Notes under the pieces: generated by a model
What the model was told of the DNA's origin: nothing
The model's input: the letters and a program-made list of their open reading frames with translations, nothing else
Database searches by the model: none
Shown here: piece by piece, positions 11,773 through 21,665 of the stretch
How positions within the stretch are numbered: position 1 is the first letter of the stretch
How the letters are laid out: every line of letters begins with the position of its first letter
Assembly: GCA_019649035.1 (NCBI GenBank)
Contig: BMAT01013293.1
Span: forward strand, 39,371 to 65,781
Direction of reading: 5' to 3'
DNA length: 26,411 nt
Origin: Elysia marginata
Lineage: Eukaryota > Mollusca > Gastropoda > Plakobranchidae
Program-made: the position numbers and the translations under genes

Positions 11773-13348
11773 CTGTAAATGCCATTCGGTTTCAAAGTTT
11801 TAAATATATTTATAGAAATTCGAGAGTAAAGAAAATAAGGCAAAGGATATCACCCTTTCTTTGAGTTTGATGAGGTAAAAACATTGCTTTCTAGTTTCTT
11901 GCCTTCATGTTGGCTTAACAATCAGCTCCAACGGTGAAAACAATACATACAGAGTTTTAAAAAATGAATTTGTGTGTAAGGGAATTTAAGAGATGAGGAT
12001 GTAAGAAGGTCATTATTACAGAATGAATAGATATCACACACATATAGATAAGACACTTTTTGTTTTCAATAAAAGTAACATTGTTTTATAGTTTATTACA
12101 GAAATTTGCAAAAATCTAGAGTCATGCTTTTTACTAAGGTAATATTTGGCTCGAACTTTAAACAAGAAAAATATAGAAGCTTACTGACTGATCAAAGTGT
12201 TACGATTGCGTTATATCTAAGTTCCAGGCACCGAATATAATAACATTTCGTTTCAAAGCCTTTCGTTCATGTAGCAAAACACATACGACTTCATAGCTTG
12301 GTATAGTTTTTTTAACTAACCTAAGTAAATGTTTTTTCAGTAACAAAGTGTTTTTATAATCATCATTCTACAATATTTTCTGCATACATAAAATCGTGTG
12401 CTATTTCAGAACATTGGTAACCAGGTATAAGAAAACAAGATAAAAGGTAAGAGGTATACATGACTGAACCTGGAGAAGAGTATGTGTAGTAGACAGTCAT
12501 TTTACTATGTAAAATTATTTTACAAGATATATATGAAGTTCATTTTAACTTTCAACGCTTAAACTACGTGTCCACCGCAATTTCAATACGAAACAATTTT
12601 ATGTTTATAATGAGTACTCTACGATGTGCTATCATCAATCTGAGGCTGAAGGAGATGAAGTTTGCACTGAACTGAAGAGGTAAGCGACAACCTGATAATG
12701 CAAAAGCCAGCACTTCGATTGCAAGAGGGCAGGGAATTAAGCAATGGTAGAAGAAAAAAAAACGGGCAGCCATCAGCAAAGCAGCAGTGATTGTAGCAGC
12801 AATAACAAGGATACGTTAAACTTGTTGGTCACATTGGTTTGAATCTGGTTTTAGGCTTGGGGGTTCTTTCTTTTGCGTTGTTTTTTATAAAAAAAATTTC
12901 CGTTAAAACCTAACATTGTGATCGCCTGTCCTCTCCCTTAAGCATAAATCTTTTGTATAAAAAACCATAACACCGAATGAAGATATAGAGAGAAGCAATG
13001 CTTAAGTTGTTATCACTGCAACCTCCAATTATTAACATCATTGCTGTGTGCACGAAACGTTAATCGGGAAAGCCCTTGTGAGAAGATGACAGAAATGACT
13101 TCTTGCGTACAAATATGTTAACACTGCAAGGTGCCCTAAAAATACCACACTTCAGCGCTATCGTACAAATTTGATGCATAAATGCATCGAGTCAATTTGG
13201 GTCTTCTTTCTACTTCCTGAAACTGTCTCAATAGTTTCCCGACCCCAATGTTAATGACACTAAAAAACGCTTAAAACATAAGAGAGTTTCCTAATCGGCT
13301 AAGTGTCTAAGTGTTCAACCTGCAGTGAGTGGGTTAACTTGCGCTCAC
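11773..13348 (-). other. Intron R12-R13 (1576 bp)
   Basis: AT-rich. I see no gene, mobile element or further repeat exon in it. Confidence 0.75.
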
Positions 13349-13438
13349 CTGTACGTCACCCCCACCCGGTTTGTGTTTCGCATTTTCCAGAGATCCGATT
13401 TTAGACTGCGCCTTCCACTCCGTCTTCTGAACCTCAAT
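13349..13438 (-). CDS. MAP/tau repeat exon R12
   Basis: A 90-bp phase 0-0 exon starting IEVQKTEW, with QSKIGSLENAKHKPGGG and ending DVQ before the strong donor CAG|GTGAGC. It returns to the canonical KIGS motif and the NAKH core of the outer repeats. Position 6, leucine or valine elsewhere, is threonine. Confidence 0.94.
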
Positions 13439-13518
13439 CTAAAAGTAGAGGGAGGAGCCAGGAAGAAACTAGGTCAGACAAGCCGGAAATGGCGTCTGGT
13501 GCCGAAAGGTGGCAAATT

Positions 13519-13892
13519 TTGACCGGATACAAGCTTGGATTGTGGGATTTGTACGCAACTTCGCGTTTTCGATAAATACAACGTTTACTTTGTTTTGAGG
13601 AAAGTGTTCGCCTGTCGGAGCCGTTAATTAAATGATGATAAAATTATAGAAAAAACCGGCACGGAAAGACGCTCTGAAAATCATAACGCCAAGAGCGAAT
13701 CCAGCCTTCGAAAAAACTTGATATAGGCTACACAAAATGGCGCTGTTTGTAAATCAAGCCATTCCAAGTCTCATGCTATATATAAACCTTCTCATTAGAT
13801 GCAAACCGGTTTTCTTATTATATTGATCAAGAAAAGGTTTAAACAATCTCTGAACATGAATACTTCAAGCAGAAAGCGTTGTATCCGGTCAA
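13519..13892. repeat. Inverted-repeat pair, candidate non-autonomous element
   Basis: TTGACCGGATACAA at 13519-13532 reappears as its exact reverse complement at 13879-13892, enclosing about 346 bp. The match extends inward as GCTT with a one-base offset. I could not find a convincing target-site duplication, so a transposon is only one reading. Confidence 0.35.
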
Positions 13893-15126
13893 TGATACAA
13901 AAACAAACACGTTTCTTATAGTGGTAATCAAGTTCTATGTAAGTTTTTTATTTCGTTAAGGTTTTTTTTTTTCAAGTTTCTTTTAAAATAGATTTAGGGG
14001 ACCAGCTCATTTCAGTGTAAAAGTAAATTTAGAATTACTTGAGTTTAAAATTTGAAAAAATAATTTTGAAAGATGTAAATGACAAAATTATTAAGACTAA
14101 TGGTTCTATTCAATTCACATAATTGTAATTTCAGATTTAGAAAACCTAATTAATTTAATTTTCGTGGTATGAAGAGTACTGTAAATTATATGTGTTTGAC
14201 AACATGAACATAGCGCCTACAGGCTTATCTACCCAAAACTCATCACAACACCAACAGGATATAATAAACTTCTATAGACTTTGAGTCAGGGTTAGACCAA
14301 CAGGGTGAAGACAATCTAAAACCAACTGAAGCATAAACGTTCAAAGAGAAGAAAAACTTGCTAGGTTGAAATACATGTTATTACATTCATAACATACAAA
14401 TGGATGAGTGTTGAAAAACCAAGACTGAAAAATATTCGTGCTCTCAAGTCTAGAAATTCTTTCTCTAATCAACACTGGTGACAAGCGACAGAAACGTTTA
14501 GATTATTTCATGTTATTTATATTATTTTTTTCCGGATTTAATCCTGCATCACTAAAATCAAAAAAAAATTCAGCAAACTAAAAAGAAACGATTAATGAAG
14601 GTTTATTAATTGTTAGTAACTACTAGCAAAACAATAATGCAATTTTAATGAAGAGTATATTTTGTTTATAACATTATAAAGTTTTCGAACTACGGAGGGC
14701 TATGATACATGCGTACCGGCTTTCAGAAAACCTTCAACACAACACGCCCATGAAAATTGTTTGGAAAATTAATTATCATATCTTTGTCTACAAATCAACC
14801 ATTTCAATTAAGTTTTTATTCAACAACTATTACTCAAGTCCAAACCTGTTTATAATTTTTCTTCGGAGGTGGGGGGGGGGGCACTAGCTCAAAGATTTTA
14901 TCTTACTTCCAAATGATTAACGTATTTGAATAGGATTTAAACAAGATACATGTAAAATTATTTGGACAAAACAAAAAACCCTTTCTCCTAAACCCAGCAG
15001 ATATAATTTTTCATGGCTAACTAACACTAGTTCACACTAGCTTTGACCTACTTTAGAAAAGAAAAAAAAGATCTGTTATTCCTGGGTAACACCATCAGTT
15101 AATTGGTTATAAAGAAGCAATAGAGG

Positions 15127-15201
15127 GTTAATGTGAGATTGAACTCGCAACTATCGCTGCTTCTGCTGCTATGACAGAGCAATCTAAACCAACAGGGGCG
15201 G
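15127..15201 (-). mobile_element. Possible degenerate tRNA-like SINE head
   Basis: The minus strand reads TTGGTTTAGATTG and, about 40 bases on, GAGTTCAATCTC, resembling RNA polymerase III A and B boxes. The ends do not pair into an acceptor stem, so it is not a functional tRNA. No clear SINE body follows. Confidence 0.3.
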
Positions 15202-15285
15202 CAATCAACTTTTCTGGCCAATAGGAACGAGCGTCTTGTAATCATGAGCTCAAAATACCGACCAATCAGGATGGTCTTTACGAAC

Positions 15286-15375
15286 CTTCTTGTCTCCGCC
15301 CCCAGGCTGGTGAGACACCTTATCTAATGACTTGATCCGCGAGCCCGAGGTCCATTCAACCTTTCTCGTTTCAAT
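15286..15375 (-). CDS. MAP/tau repeat exon R11
   Basis: A 90-bp phase 0-0 exon starting IETRKVEW, with GSRIKSLDKVSHQPGGG and ending DKK. The KXGS position reads RIKS. The donor AAG|GTTCGT is a poorer match to consensus than the GTAA donors of most repeats, so this exon is a candidate for regulated inclusion. It pairs with R4 as the other edge of the G-to-K block: both have KV at positions 5-6, RIKS, and a DKK end. Confidence 0.92.
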
Positions 15376-16374
15376 CTACCAACGTAGGCCCATACACACA
15401 AGAATAGGAGCGTGCAATGAAACGACCGTGGAAAGATAGAATTAAAATAGTGCGGTGGATGACAAAGGGAAACAAATGGAATCAGAACCAAAAAATCTAA
15501 TGAGACATTGCAAGACCTCAACCAGAATAACATACACTTCAAAACAAGGAGTCACTTACTTAAAAGAATGATAGGTTTGCCAAATTTCCCTAGTGCTCAA
15601 CTTTGATTTTCGAATAATTTGTATTAAATTTTTTTTCTTTCGTTTATTCCAAACTTCCAGGTTTAATCTGTGACTACATACCTTTATAATTAAAACTTAA
15701 GGTGAGCCACTATAATTATTTGCGCTTGAATATAATTAAAATGAAAAGAAGGGATACTTTAACAATGTTACCTTTGTTTGTTGTTAACACTTAAAATTTT
15801 ACTCATTGCTCAGTGCATTTACAATTAGTTCAATGATTTGGATCCCTTAAAGTTATGGAACATTTGCATTTTTATCTCTTATTTGACCGAAACGATTATT
15901 TCTACTTTGATAACTTTTACACCAATTGAATATAATCAGAACTTTACTTACATTAAAAATACTCTTCGGAGCAATACTCTTTGGCCTATGAAAAAACCCC
16001 TAAATTTTGGCCAAGAAAGTTTATAATTATTATTTTGAATATTAAAAGAGCTAACCTAGAGAGGAAATACGTGCAAGATGGTATAAAAAAGATATTGAGG
16101 ACAGTTACAAAATCAAAAGATGGGTTACAACTAGTAAGGAAAAAAACGTTAACTTTGACAAGATTCCTTTTTTATATGAGTTTGTAGAATTATTACGGTG
16201 GGTTATGCTAGACAGAGATATTTTTTAGATTTCCCCAGTAAATGCAACGTTAAGAACTAGAAGTAACGACCAGACCTTTATTATCTACTGAATTACTGTT
16301 GTATTGAGATACGAGTAGAAAAAGAAGACACTCAGGGTTAAGAGTTTACTTTGCAGGTTTTCAGGTCAGGTTAC
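15376..16374 (-). other. Intron R10-R11 (999 bp)
   Basis: AT-rich. Two short overlapping plus-strand frames at 15838-16187 have no recognisable content. Nothing else seen. Confidence 0.75.
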
Positions 16375-16464
16375 CTTAACATCGCCACCGCCTGGAGTAT
16401 GGTGAACTTTTTCTAATGACTTGATCTTTGAATTCGCGTCCCAATTGAGTGTCTGGTTCTCTAT
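16375..16464 (-). CDS. MAP/tau repeat exon R10
   Basis: A 90-bp phase 0-0 exon starting IENQTLNW, with NSKIKSLEKVHHTPGGG and ending DVK before donor AAG|GTAACC. It is the last member of the compact inner group in transcription order. The otherwise nearly constant lysine at position 5 is threonine here. Confidence 0.95.
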
Positions 16465-16957
16465 CTAAGCTCCGCAGAGCAAACAGAGATAGAAGATTCC
16501 ACTTGATGTGAGTTCACACGAGCAAAACTTACACACAAACATGGAACTTGACGGTTACCAACAGATCACAAGCAAACAAAACATAGATTTAGTATTTTGT
16601 TGGTTGTTTTTTTTTTCAACATAAAACCTTTCTTGGCAAGAACCCGTTTAAAACTTGTACAAATCTTTAGACCAGTAACCATAGCGATGCTTAAAACTGT
16701 TTTGCTTTACGTAGGTTGAAAAAGAAGGCCTTACTTATTCTTATCAATCTGTTAACATGAAGCACCTCAATATATTTTAGGAAATATAGGGGAAAAAGAG
16801 GAGATTTGGTCTTAATTTAGTATTACTGTCATTTAAAATTGTAATATATTTTTATTGTCTCAATCGGTTTCCATATCTTTTTTTTTAAGTGTAGATCTAG
16901 GCCAATTATCTAGTTGTTTTTTTTTTTTATTCAAACGTGTAGATCTAAGTTCATTAC
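16465..16957 (-). other. Intron R9-R10 (493 bp)
   Basis: Short AT-rich intron of the compact inner group. T-runs near 16609 and 16914 are on the plus strand; no feature recognised. Confidence 0.8.
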
Positions 16958-17047
16958 CTTAACATCCCCACCACCTGGGTTGTGGTGAACTTTTTCTAAT
17001 GATTTGATCTTCGAGCCCGTGTCCCATTTCAGTTTCTGATTTTCTAT
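16958..17047 (-). CDS. MAP/tau repeat exon R9
   Basis: A 90-bp phase 0-0 exon starting IENQKLKW, with GSKIKSLEKVHHNPGGG and ending DVK before donor AAG|GTAATG. It has the KIKS substitution and the double histidine. Residues 9-11 (DTG) are the variable linker that differs most between repeats. Confidence 0.95.
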
Positions 17048-17476
17048 CTATAGTGAAAATAGAGAGGGAGGGACACAGAGTTAAAATCCTTCGGTTTATA
17101 GTCTCTTGTACATTTAGCATGCGACATGAACGAAGTGTGGTAAATAGATTGCTCCGTTGCCAAGTTAAAAAGTTAAGGTTTCAAAGTTTAGAGGCATTTA
17201 TTGTTTCTGTGCCTTCATCCTCGCGGCGTATTATAATATGTTTAAGAGACTAAACCCCCAATGCTTTAAAAATATACAGCGTTCTCAAAAAGGAAAAATG
17301 AATAATTTTGTTTTTCTGAAATGCATCATGGTATTATATAAAAGAAACCCACTAGATTTGTTTTCAACTTTTAAAAGTAAAGATGAAGAAAACTATGTTC
17401 TTTTAACACGATAAACTAAGATACTTATCATGATGATAATTTGTGTCAGAATACGTTTATTCAGGAACTAGATTAC
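17048..17476 (-). other. Intron R8-R9 (429 bp)
   Basis: Short intron of the inner group with nothing recognised beyond splice signals. Confidence 0.8.
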
Positions 17477-17566
17477 CTTAACATCACCCCCTCCTGGAGT
17501 ATGATGGACTTTTTCTAAGGATTTGATCTTTGATTCCGCTTCCCAATTCAGTTTCTCGTTCGCTAT
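17477..17566 (-). CDS. MAP/tau repeat exon R8
   Basis: A 90-bp phase 0-0 exon starting IANEKLNW, with ESKIKSLEKVHHTPGGG and ending DVK before donor AAG|GTAATC. The start differs from its neighbours (IANE rather than IENQ). The rest, including KIKS and HH, follows the inner-group pattern. A T-rich tract precedes the acceptor CGTAG|ATA. Confidence 0.95.
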
Positions 17567-17924
17567 CTACGACCGACAAAATAAAAAAAAATCAATTAAG
17601 ACTAATATTTTTTTAATGTTTCACTAAGCATTAGAAATCGTTTTAACACCAATTTTTAAACGCCCTCGATAAATTTGCATTTGGTTAAAGAAATCGAGAA
17701 AAGGAAAAGATGTTTTCACGCCCTCAGACTTTTTTTTACCATTTATACAATCACAATAATCGAAAAGGCTGATGCTTGTACTTAAAAACAAACCTGATCA
17801 ATACTATGAAACTTGAAAAAAATTGCTCAAACTGGTTAGAAATCCGTTCTATAAAGTTTGCAAGATTTCCTAGCTTAGTTTTCCCTCTCAGGGTAACTAG
17901 AAGTAAACACAATCGTTTCATTAC
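17567..17924 (-). other. Intron R7-R8 (358 bp)
   Basis: The shortest intron of the array. It contains a T-rich pyrimidine tract on the minus strand before the R8 acceptor and nothing else recognised. Confidence 0.8.
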
Positions 17925-18014
17925 CTTGACGTCACCACCGCCAGGATTGTGGTGGACTTTTTCTAAGGATTTGATCTTTGAATCGACCTCCCAGTTGAGT
18001 TTCTGGTTCTCTAT
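17925..18014 (-). CDS. MAP/tau repeat exon R7
   Basis: A 90-bp phase 0-0 exon starting IENQKLNW, with DSKIKSLEKVHHNPGGG and ending DVK before donor AAG|GTAATG. It has the KIKS substitution. Its downstream neighbour R8 is only 358 bp away, the shortest intron in the array, as expected for a young tandem duplication. Confidence 0.95.
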
Positions 18015-18137
18015 CTAAACAAGTTGAGAGGGAGAAGACAATAAGGAGGAAAGTGACAGTAGAGGCTTTTACATATCATTTGTTTGTAGTTCAGTTCGGA
18101 CCACATAAACTTTCTGATTATTATCAGTCATAATGAA

Positions 18138-18179
<42 letters not shown>

Positions 18180-18431
18180 GTAACATCAACATCAAGTCTG
18201 CTCGATTTACATTCTAAATGCTTTTAAGTTTACAAGGCTTAATTATAAGGGGAGAAGTAAGACGTCAGAAAGATAATATAAAAGTGTTGACTTTGTTCAG
18301 GTAATGGCTCCACGTTTTTTAAACAGCGCACTTATGTTTAACGTGAAAATTGTTCATCAAGCTCTATAAGTGAGGTTGTTTACTTGATAAAATGATTAAG
18401 TTCTGTGTTTGTTACAGGCAAGATTTATTAC
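18015..18431 (-). other. Intron R6-R7 (417 bp) with (ATT)n
   Basis: Holds the (ATT)n microsatellite at 18139-18179. Otherwise plain AT-rich sequence. Confidence 0.8.
18139..18179. repeat. (ATT)n microsatellite
   Basis: About thirteen uninterrupted trinucleotide units. Confidence 0.95.
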
Positions 18432-18521
18432 CTTCACATCTCCCCCGCCAGGGCTGTGGTGTACTTTTTCTAACGACTTGATTTTTGAGTTTGCTTCCCA
18501 ATTTAGTTTCTGGTTTTCTAT
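18432..18521 (-). CDS. MAP/tau repeat exon R6
   Basis: A 90-bp phase 0-0 exon starting IENQKLNW, with NSKIKSLEKVHHSPGGG and ending DVK before donor AAG|GTAATA. It is close to a consensus for the inner R6-R10 group. The glycine of KXGS is lysine (KIKS). The double histidine before PGGG recalls the IHHKPGGG of vertebrate tau repeat 3. Confidence 0.95.
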
Positions 18522-20488
18522 CTACAAAAGATAAGGAAGTACAAAGAACGCAGAACGAAGAAGGGTAAGAAAGATGTTCGACAAATACGGATCAATGAAA
18601 ACAAACTAACAACAAATAAGAAAAGAAGCAGCCAATACAAGAAAAACACCCCATGTACCAAAAGTGCCTAGGTTTTTTAATATTTATACTATACTACTAG
18701 TCACCCACGGTAACCACTAATTTCAAACTTCACCACCTCTGATTGCGTTAAATAGGCCTACCTATCTTTTCTAATTGTAATAAATATGCAGGCTTTTCAC
18801 CAAAGGGTGGATTTCTTTAATTATAGTCCGTCTTGAGAAAAAAGCGTTTTTATATTTTTATACAATATATTAATCCTTTACGGGAAAAATGGCTTCGTTA
18901 CTCAGCGTCACTGTGTCGCCGCACTGCCGCAGCGCAGCGCCACCAATGCCCCAGCAGACCAGTACATTTGAAGGCCACTTTAAACATATTTACTATGCAG
19001 GTTGTTGCAGGCGCATATCATCAATTCAAGAATTGCCTGTACCTGGGTACCCATTTTACAGGTGGGTAGACAAGGGAAAGTTAAGGTGAATTGCTTTCCC
19101 AAGGCAATTGCAACACGGCATGGCCGGGAATCAAACCCGCGACCTCCAGATCTCAAGTCCGACGCGCTAACCACTCTGCCACGCTGCCCCTATTTTTAAT
19201 TTTTCATTGCATGTCAAAAATTAACTTTGATGAAACCTTAATATGCAATCAGGCTAGACTCCTAAGCACGGCAGATTGCAGTCTTCATACACCTATAGAC
19301 CTTGTTTTGTTAAAAAAATTCATCATAGTCTAGACCACCGCAAGGTTTAGGCTATGGTCTTATCATCACTCTGAGGGCTGAATTATCAGAGGTGCAATCA
19401 AATTTTCTGAAAAAATAAAACTGAAGATCCTGCCGTTCTATCAATGTGTAAATAAACCAATAGATAAATTGGCATTGGGGGTCACCTAATTGTTATTGTT
19501 AATTCGATCAATTTTGTTCAAATTTGCGTATTCTTACGGAGTCTCAAGCTGAAAAAAGGAGAAACGGAAAATAAAGGAACATGGCCTCAGAAAATTATTC
19601 TTGAACGAATCTTTTGGTGAAAGCGCACTTATAACTTTGGCAACCAGAGTTATTTAAATTGTTCTTATTTCGTCAGCGGAAATAATTTTGATTCACCTTA
19701 TTTCCTTTCTAACAATGGGTTATCAACGTAGCTAGCGCAATATATAGAATGTTCAATCGAAAAATAGGTAAATTGAGTTGAAATTCACCGTTCAATTTTA
19801 AGTAGATCAAACTGATAGGGGAGAGTTACAGGGCAAAATAACACACGCAATGAATAGTAATGTGACATTGGTAAAAAAAAAAGTAAATCCATCAATGTTA
19901 AATGGGAAAACACTTAAGAGTATCCACGCCCCTCCCTGTCACAAACATAGGCCTATACACAGTCCGTAAAAAATTCTCTTTTCGATTGGCTTTCATACTG
20001 CTGTAAGCTCCAAATTTGTTGAAACTGCTTTCATTCGCTTAGCAAAGCAAAATTAAATTTTAAACTTCATGGAATCGATTCTAGTAGCCTCACAACAATA
20101 TCTCTTTTTTTAACTTGAAAAGACCTAACGAAAATCCCTAGAAAATATAGCAAAACAGTATAACACTTTTTCACAAGACGGATTATAGCAATAAAGTAAA
20201 AGTTGTACGGTCTAAATTTTACCAACGGCACCCCCCACCCCTCCCCTCCCCAGTTTCTTTTCTTTTGTTTTTTTTTTCTTTTCCTTAACCTTTTAAGATG
20301 TAGTGTTTCGCGTAGTCTTTTAATGTAAATCTGATTTAATTATGCTCACATTTTTTATTTAATATGAGACCCCCCCCCACACACACAGAGGTTTTGTTTA
20401 ATCCAATTGCCAAGGAGATGACATTATTTCGCTAAGCTTGAGTGACCCAGGAGACCGCACCAAGCTTAGTGCGGCTAGTTCAGTTTAC
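18522..20488 (-). other. Intron R5-R6 (1967 bp)
   Basis: Contains the SINE described separately, C-rich runs near 20228-20250 and 20369-20378, and T-runs near 20263. The insertion accounts for part of its length relative to the compact introns next to it. Confidence 0.8.
18890..19191 (-). mobile_element. tRNA-derived SINE with conserved central domain
   Basis: The minus strand starts at about 19191 with a tRNA-like head: A box TGGCAGAGTGG, anticodon-loop region GGACTTGAGATC, and B box GGTTTGATTCC. The arm and loop sequence is most like tRNA-Ser(UGA), but the long serine variable arm and a pairing acceptor stem are missing. A body follows with CCTTGGGAAAG, then CTACCCACCTGTAAAATGG and GTACC, which from memory resembles the conserved central domain of Nin-DC-type SINEs. 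The lower boundary near 18890 is approximate: GC-rich sequence stops there and AT-rich tail-like sequence follows. Confidence 0.75.
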
Positions 20489-20578
20489 CTTAACATCGCC
20501 ACCCCCAGGGCTGTGCTTGACCTTCTCTAATGACCTGATCTTGGAATTCGCCTCCCAGTTTAGCTTCTGGGTCTCTAC
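20489..20578 (-). CDS. MAP/tau repeat exon R5
   Basis: A 90-bp phase 0-0 exon starting VETQKLNW, with NSKIRSLEKVKHSPGGG and ending DVK before donor AAG|GTAAAC. The KXGS position reads KIRS. Apart from arginine at that position and KH rather than HH before PGGG, it matches the R6-R10 group, and it is the first repeat ending in DVK. It lies nearest the intron that carries the SINE. Confidence 0.94.
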
Positions 20579-20722
20579 CTAGTCGTCGTAGTAAAACCAT
20601 CGGGAGAAAATAAACAACTGGATTTAAAAACAAGTTGTTCAAAAGGTTTTTTGGGGGGAGTCTGTGGGTGGGTTTTTGTCCCCAAGCTGTACAACAAAAG
20701 GGACAGGAAGAAAAAAACGGCT

Positions 20723-20763
<41 letters not shown>

Positions 20764-21575
20764 GGATCTGAATAAAACTTCAATGCGCTTTATCCCCTTT
20801 ATAAAAAAAACATCTGAAGCGCAAGAGATTGCTGATTTTGGAACAGTTTATTTCCAGATCAGCATTCACATATTTAAGATGTTCAGAGCTGACAACATAA
20901 AAATATTTTTGTGTATTAAATAAGTTTTAAAACTAATAAGAAAGGAAATGCTACGCACTTTTCTCAAACCGAGAAAAGAGTCGTATGAAAGCATGATATA
21001 GGTGCTAGAAAAGACGAAGAAACAAGGCATAGATTTTATTCATGCAACTTGGTTACTGGCTAAGATAACAAATAAAAGCAGATAAACGTTGAGGAAAAAT
21101 CTAAGTCTAAAGACAAAGCGACTGTCACTTTGAAGTAGTTGCTAACTTTTAACCCTTACTTAATTGATATATGCGATTATTAAAGACTATTTAACAGTTA
21201 TTTAATTCCAATATAATTTTGTGCTGGGCGCAGTTAGATAGGAACTTCATGAGAGCTTTAGCGCTCTGAAAAAAGCCACCGATTGGTTCAAGACTTAAGT
21301 GTGTTTTTATAATCTACAACCAAATAAATAATTTTAAAGGAAAAGAATAAAAGCATTACGATGACTAAGATGTAAAAAGAAAACACCGAAAGAACAAGCC
21401 CAAATACTAGTATGTCAGAGCCAATAATATGATTTGGTGTTATGTATCTAGTTATTAAATCTAGGATTATACTTCACAGATGAGCTGTAGAGCCGTTGTT
21501 AGATTCTGATATATATGGATTATTTTCTTGGTAATGATACGTTGGACAGACGTAGTGGCCGCCATTTGTTTTTAC
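20579..21575 (-). other. Intron R4-R5 (997 bp)
   Basis: Contains the (GA)n tract at 20723-20760. The remainder is AT-rich with no recognised feature. Confidence 0.8.
20723..20760. repeat. (GA)n microsatellite
   Basis: About eighteen GA units on the plus strand, so a CT pyrimidine tract on the transcribed strand about 150 bp upstream of the R5 acceptor. Confidence 0.95.
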
Positions 21576-21665
21576 CTTCTTATCTCCCCCTCCTGGACTG
21601 TGCTTGACTTTTTCTAAGGATTTGATTCTCGAGCTAGCCTCCCAAGCCACTTTCTGCGTTTCTAT
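21576..21665 (-). CDS. MAP/tau repeat exon R4
   Basis: A 90-bp phase 0-0 exon starting IETQKVAW, with SSRIKSLEKVKHSPGGG and ending DKK before donor AAG|GTAAAA. It is the first repeat in which the KXGS glycine is replaced by lysine (RIKS). It combines the DKK end of R1-R3 with the LEKV core of the inner repeats, so it looks transitional between the two classes. Confidence 0.93.

Larger units (their letters stand above)
13439..15285 (-). other. Intron R11-R12 (1847 bp)
   Basis: Contains an inverted-repeat pair at 13519-13532 and 13879-13892, a run of 11 G at 14871-14881 and a tRNA-like relic at 15127-15201. The first 300 bases (13440-13760) are visibly richer in CpG than the rest. Confidence 0.75.

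Noticed and set aside
11622..11864. 80-codon plus-strand frame
   Set aside because: It is the antisense shadow of exon R13.
13488..13574. Small plus-strand gene start (ATGG context, 28 codons) in a CpG-richer patch
   Set aside because: No continuation, no clear promoter, and it lies within the inverted-repeat segment; could be part of a small element.
19118..19191. Functional tRNA-Ser gene
   Set aside because: No serine-type variable arm, an unpaired acceptor stem, and continuation into a SINE body.
18833..19333. Overlapping frames of 64-80 codons on both strands
   Set aside because: They are readings of the SINE and its flanks; frames on both strands overlap the tRNA-like head.
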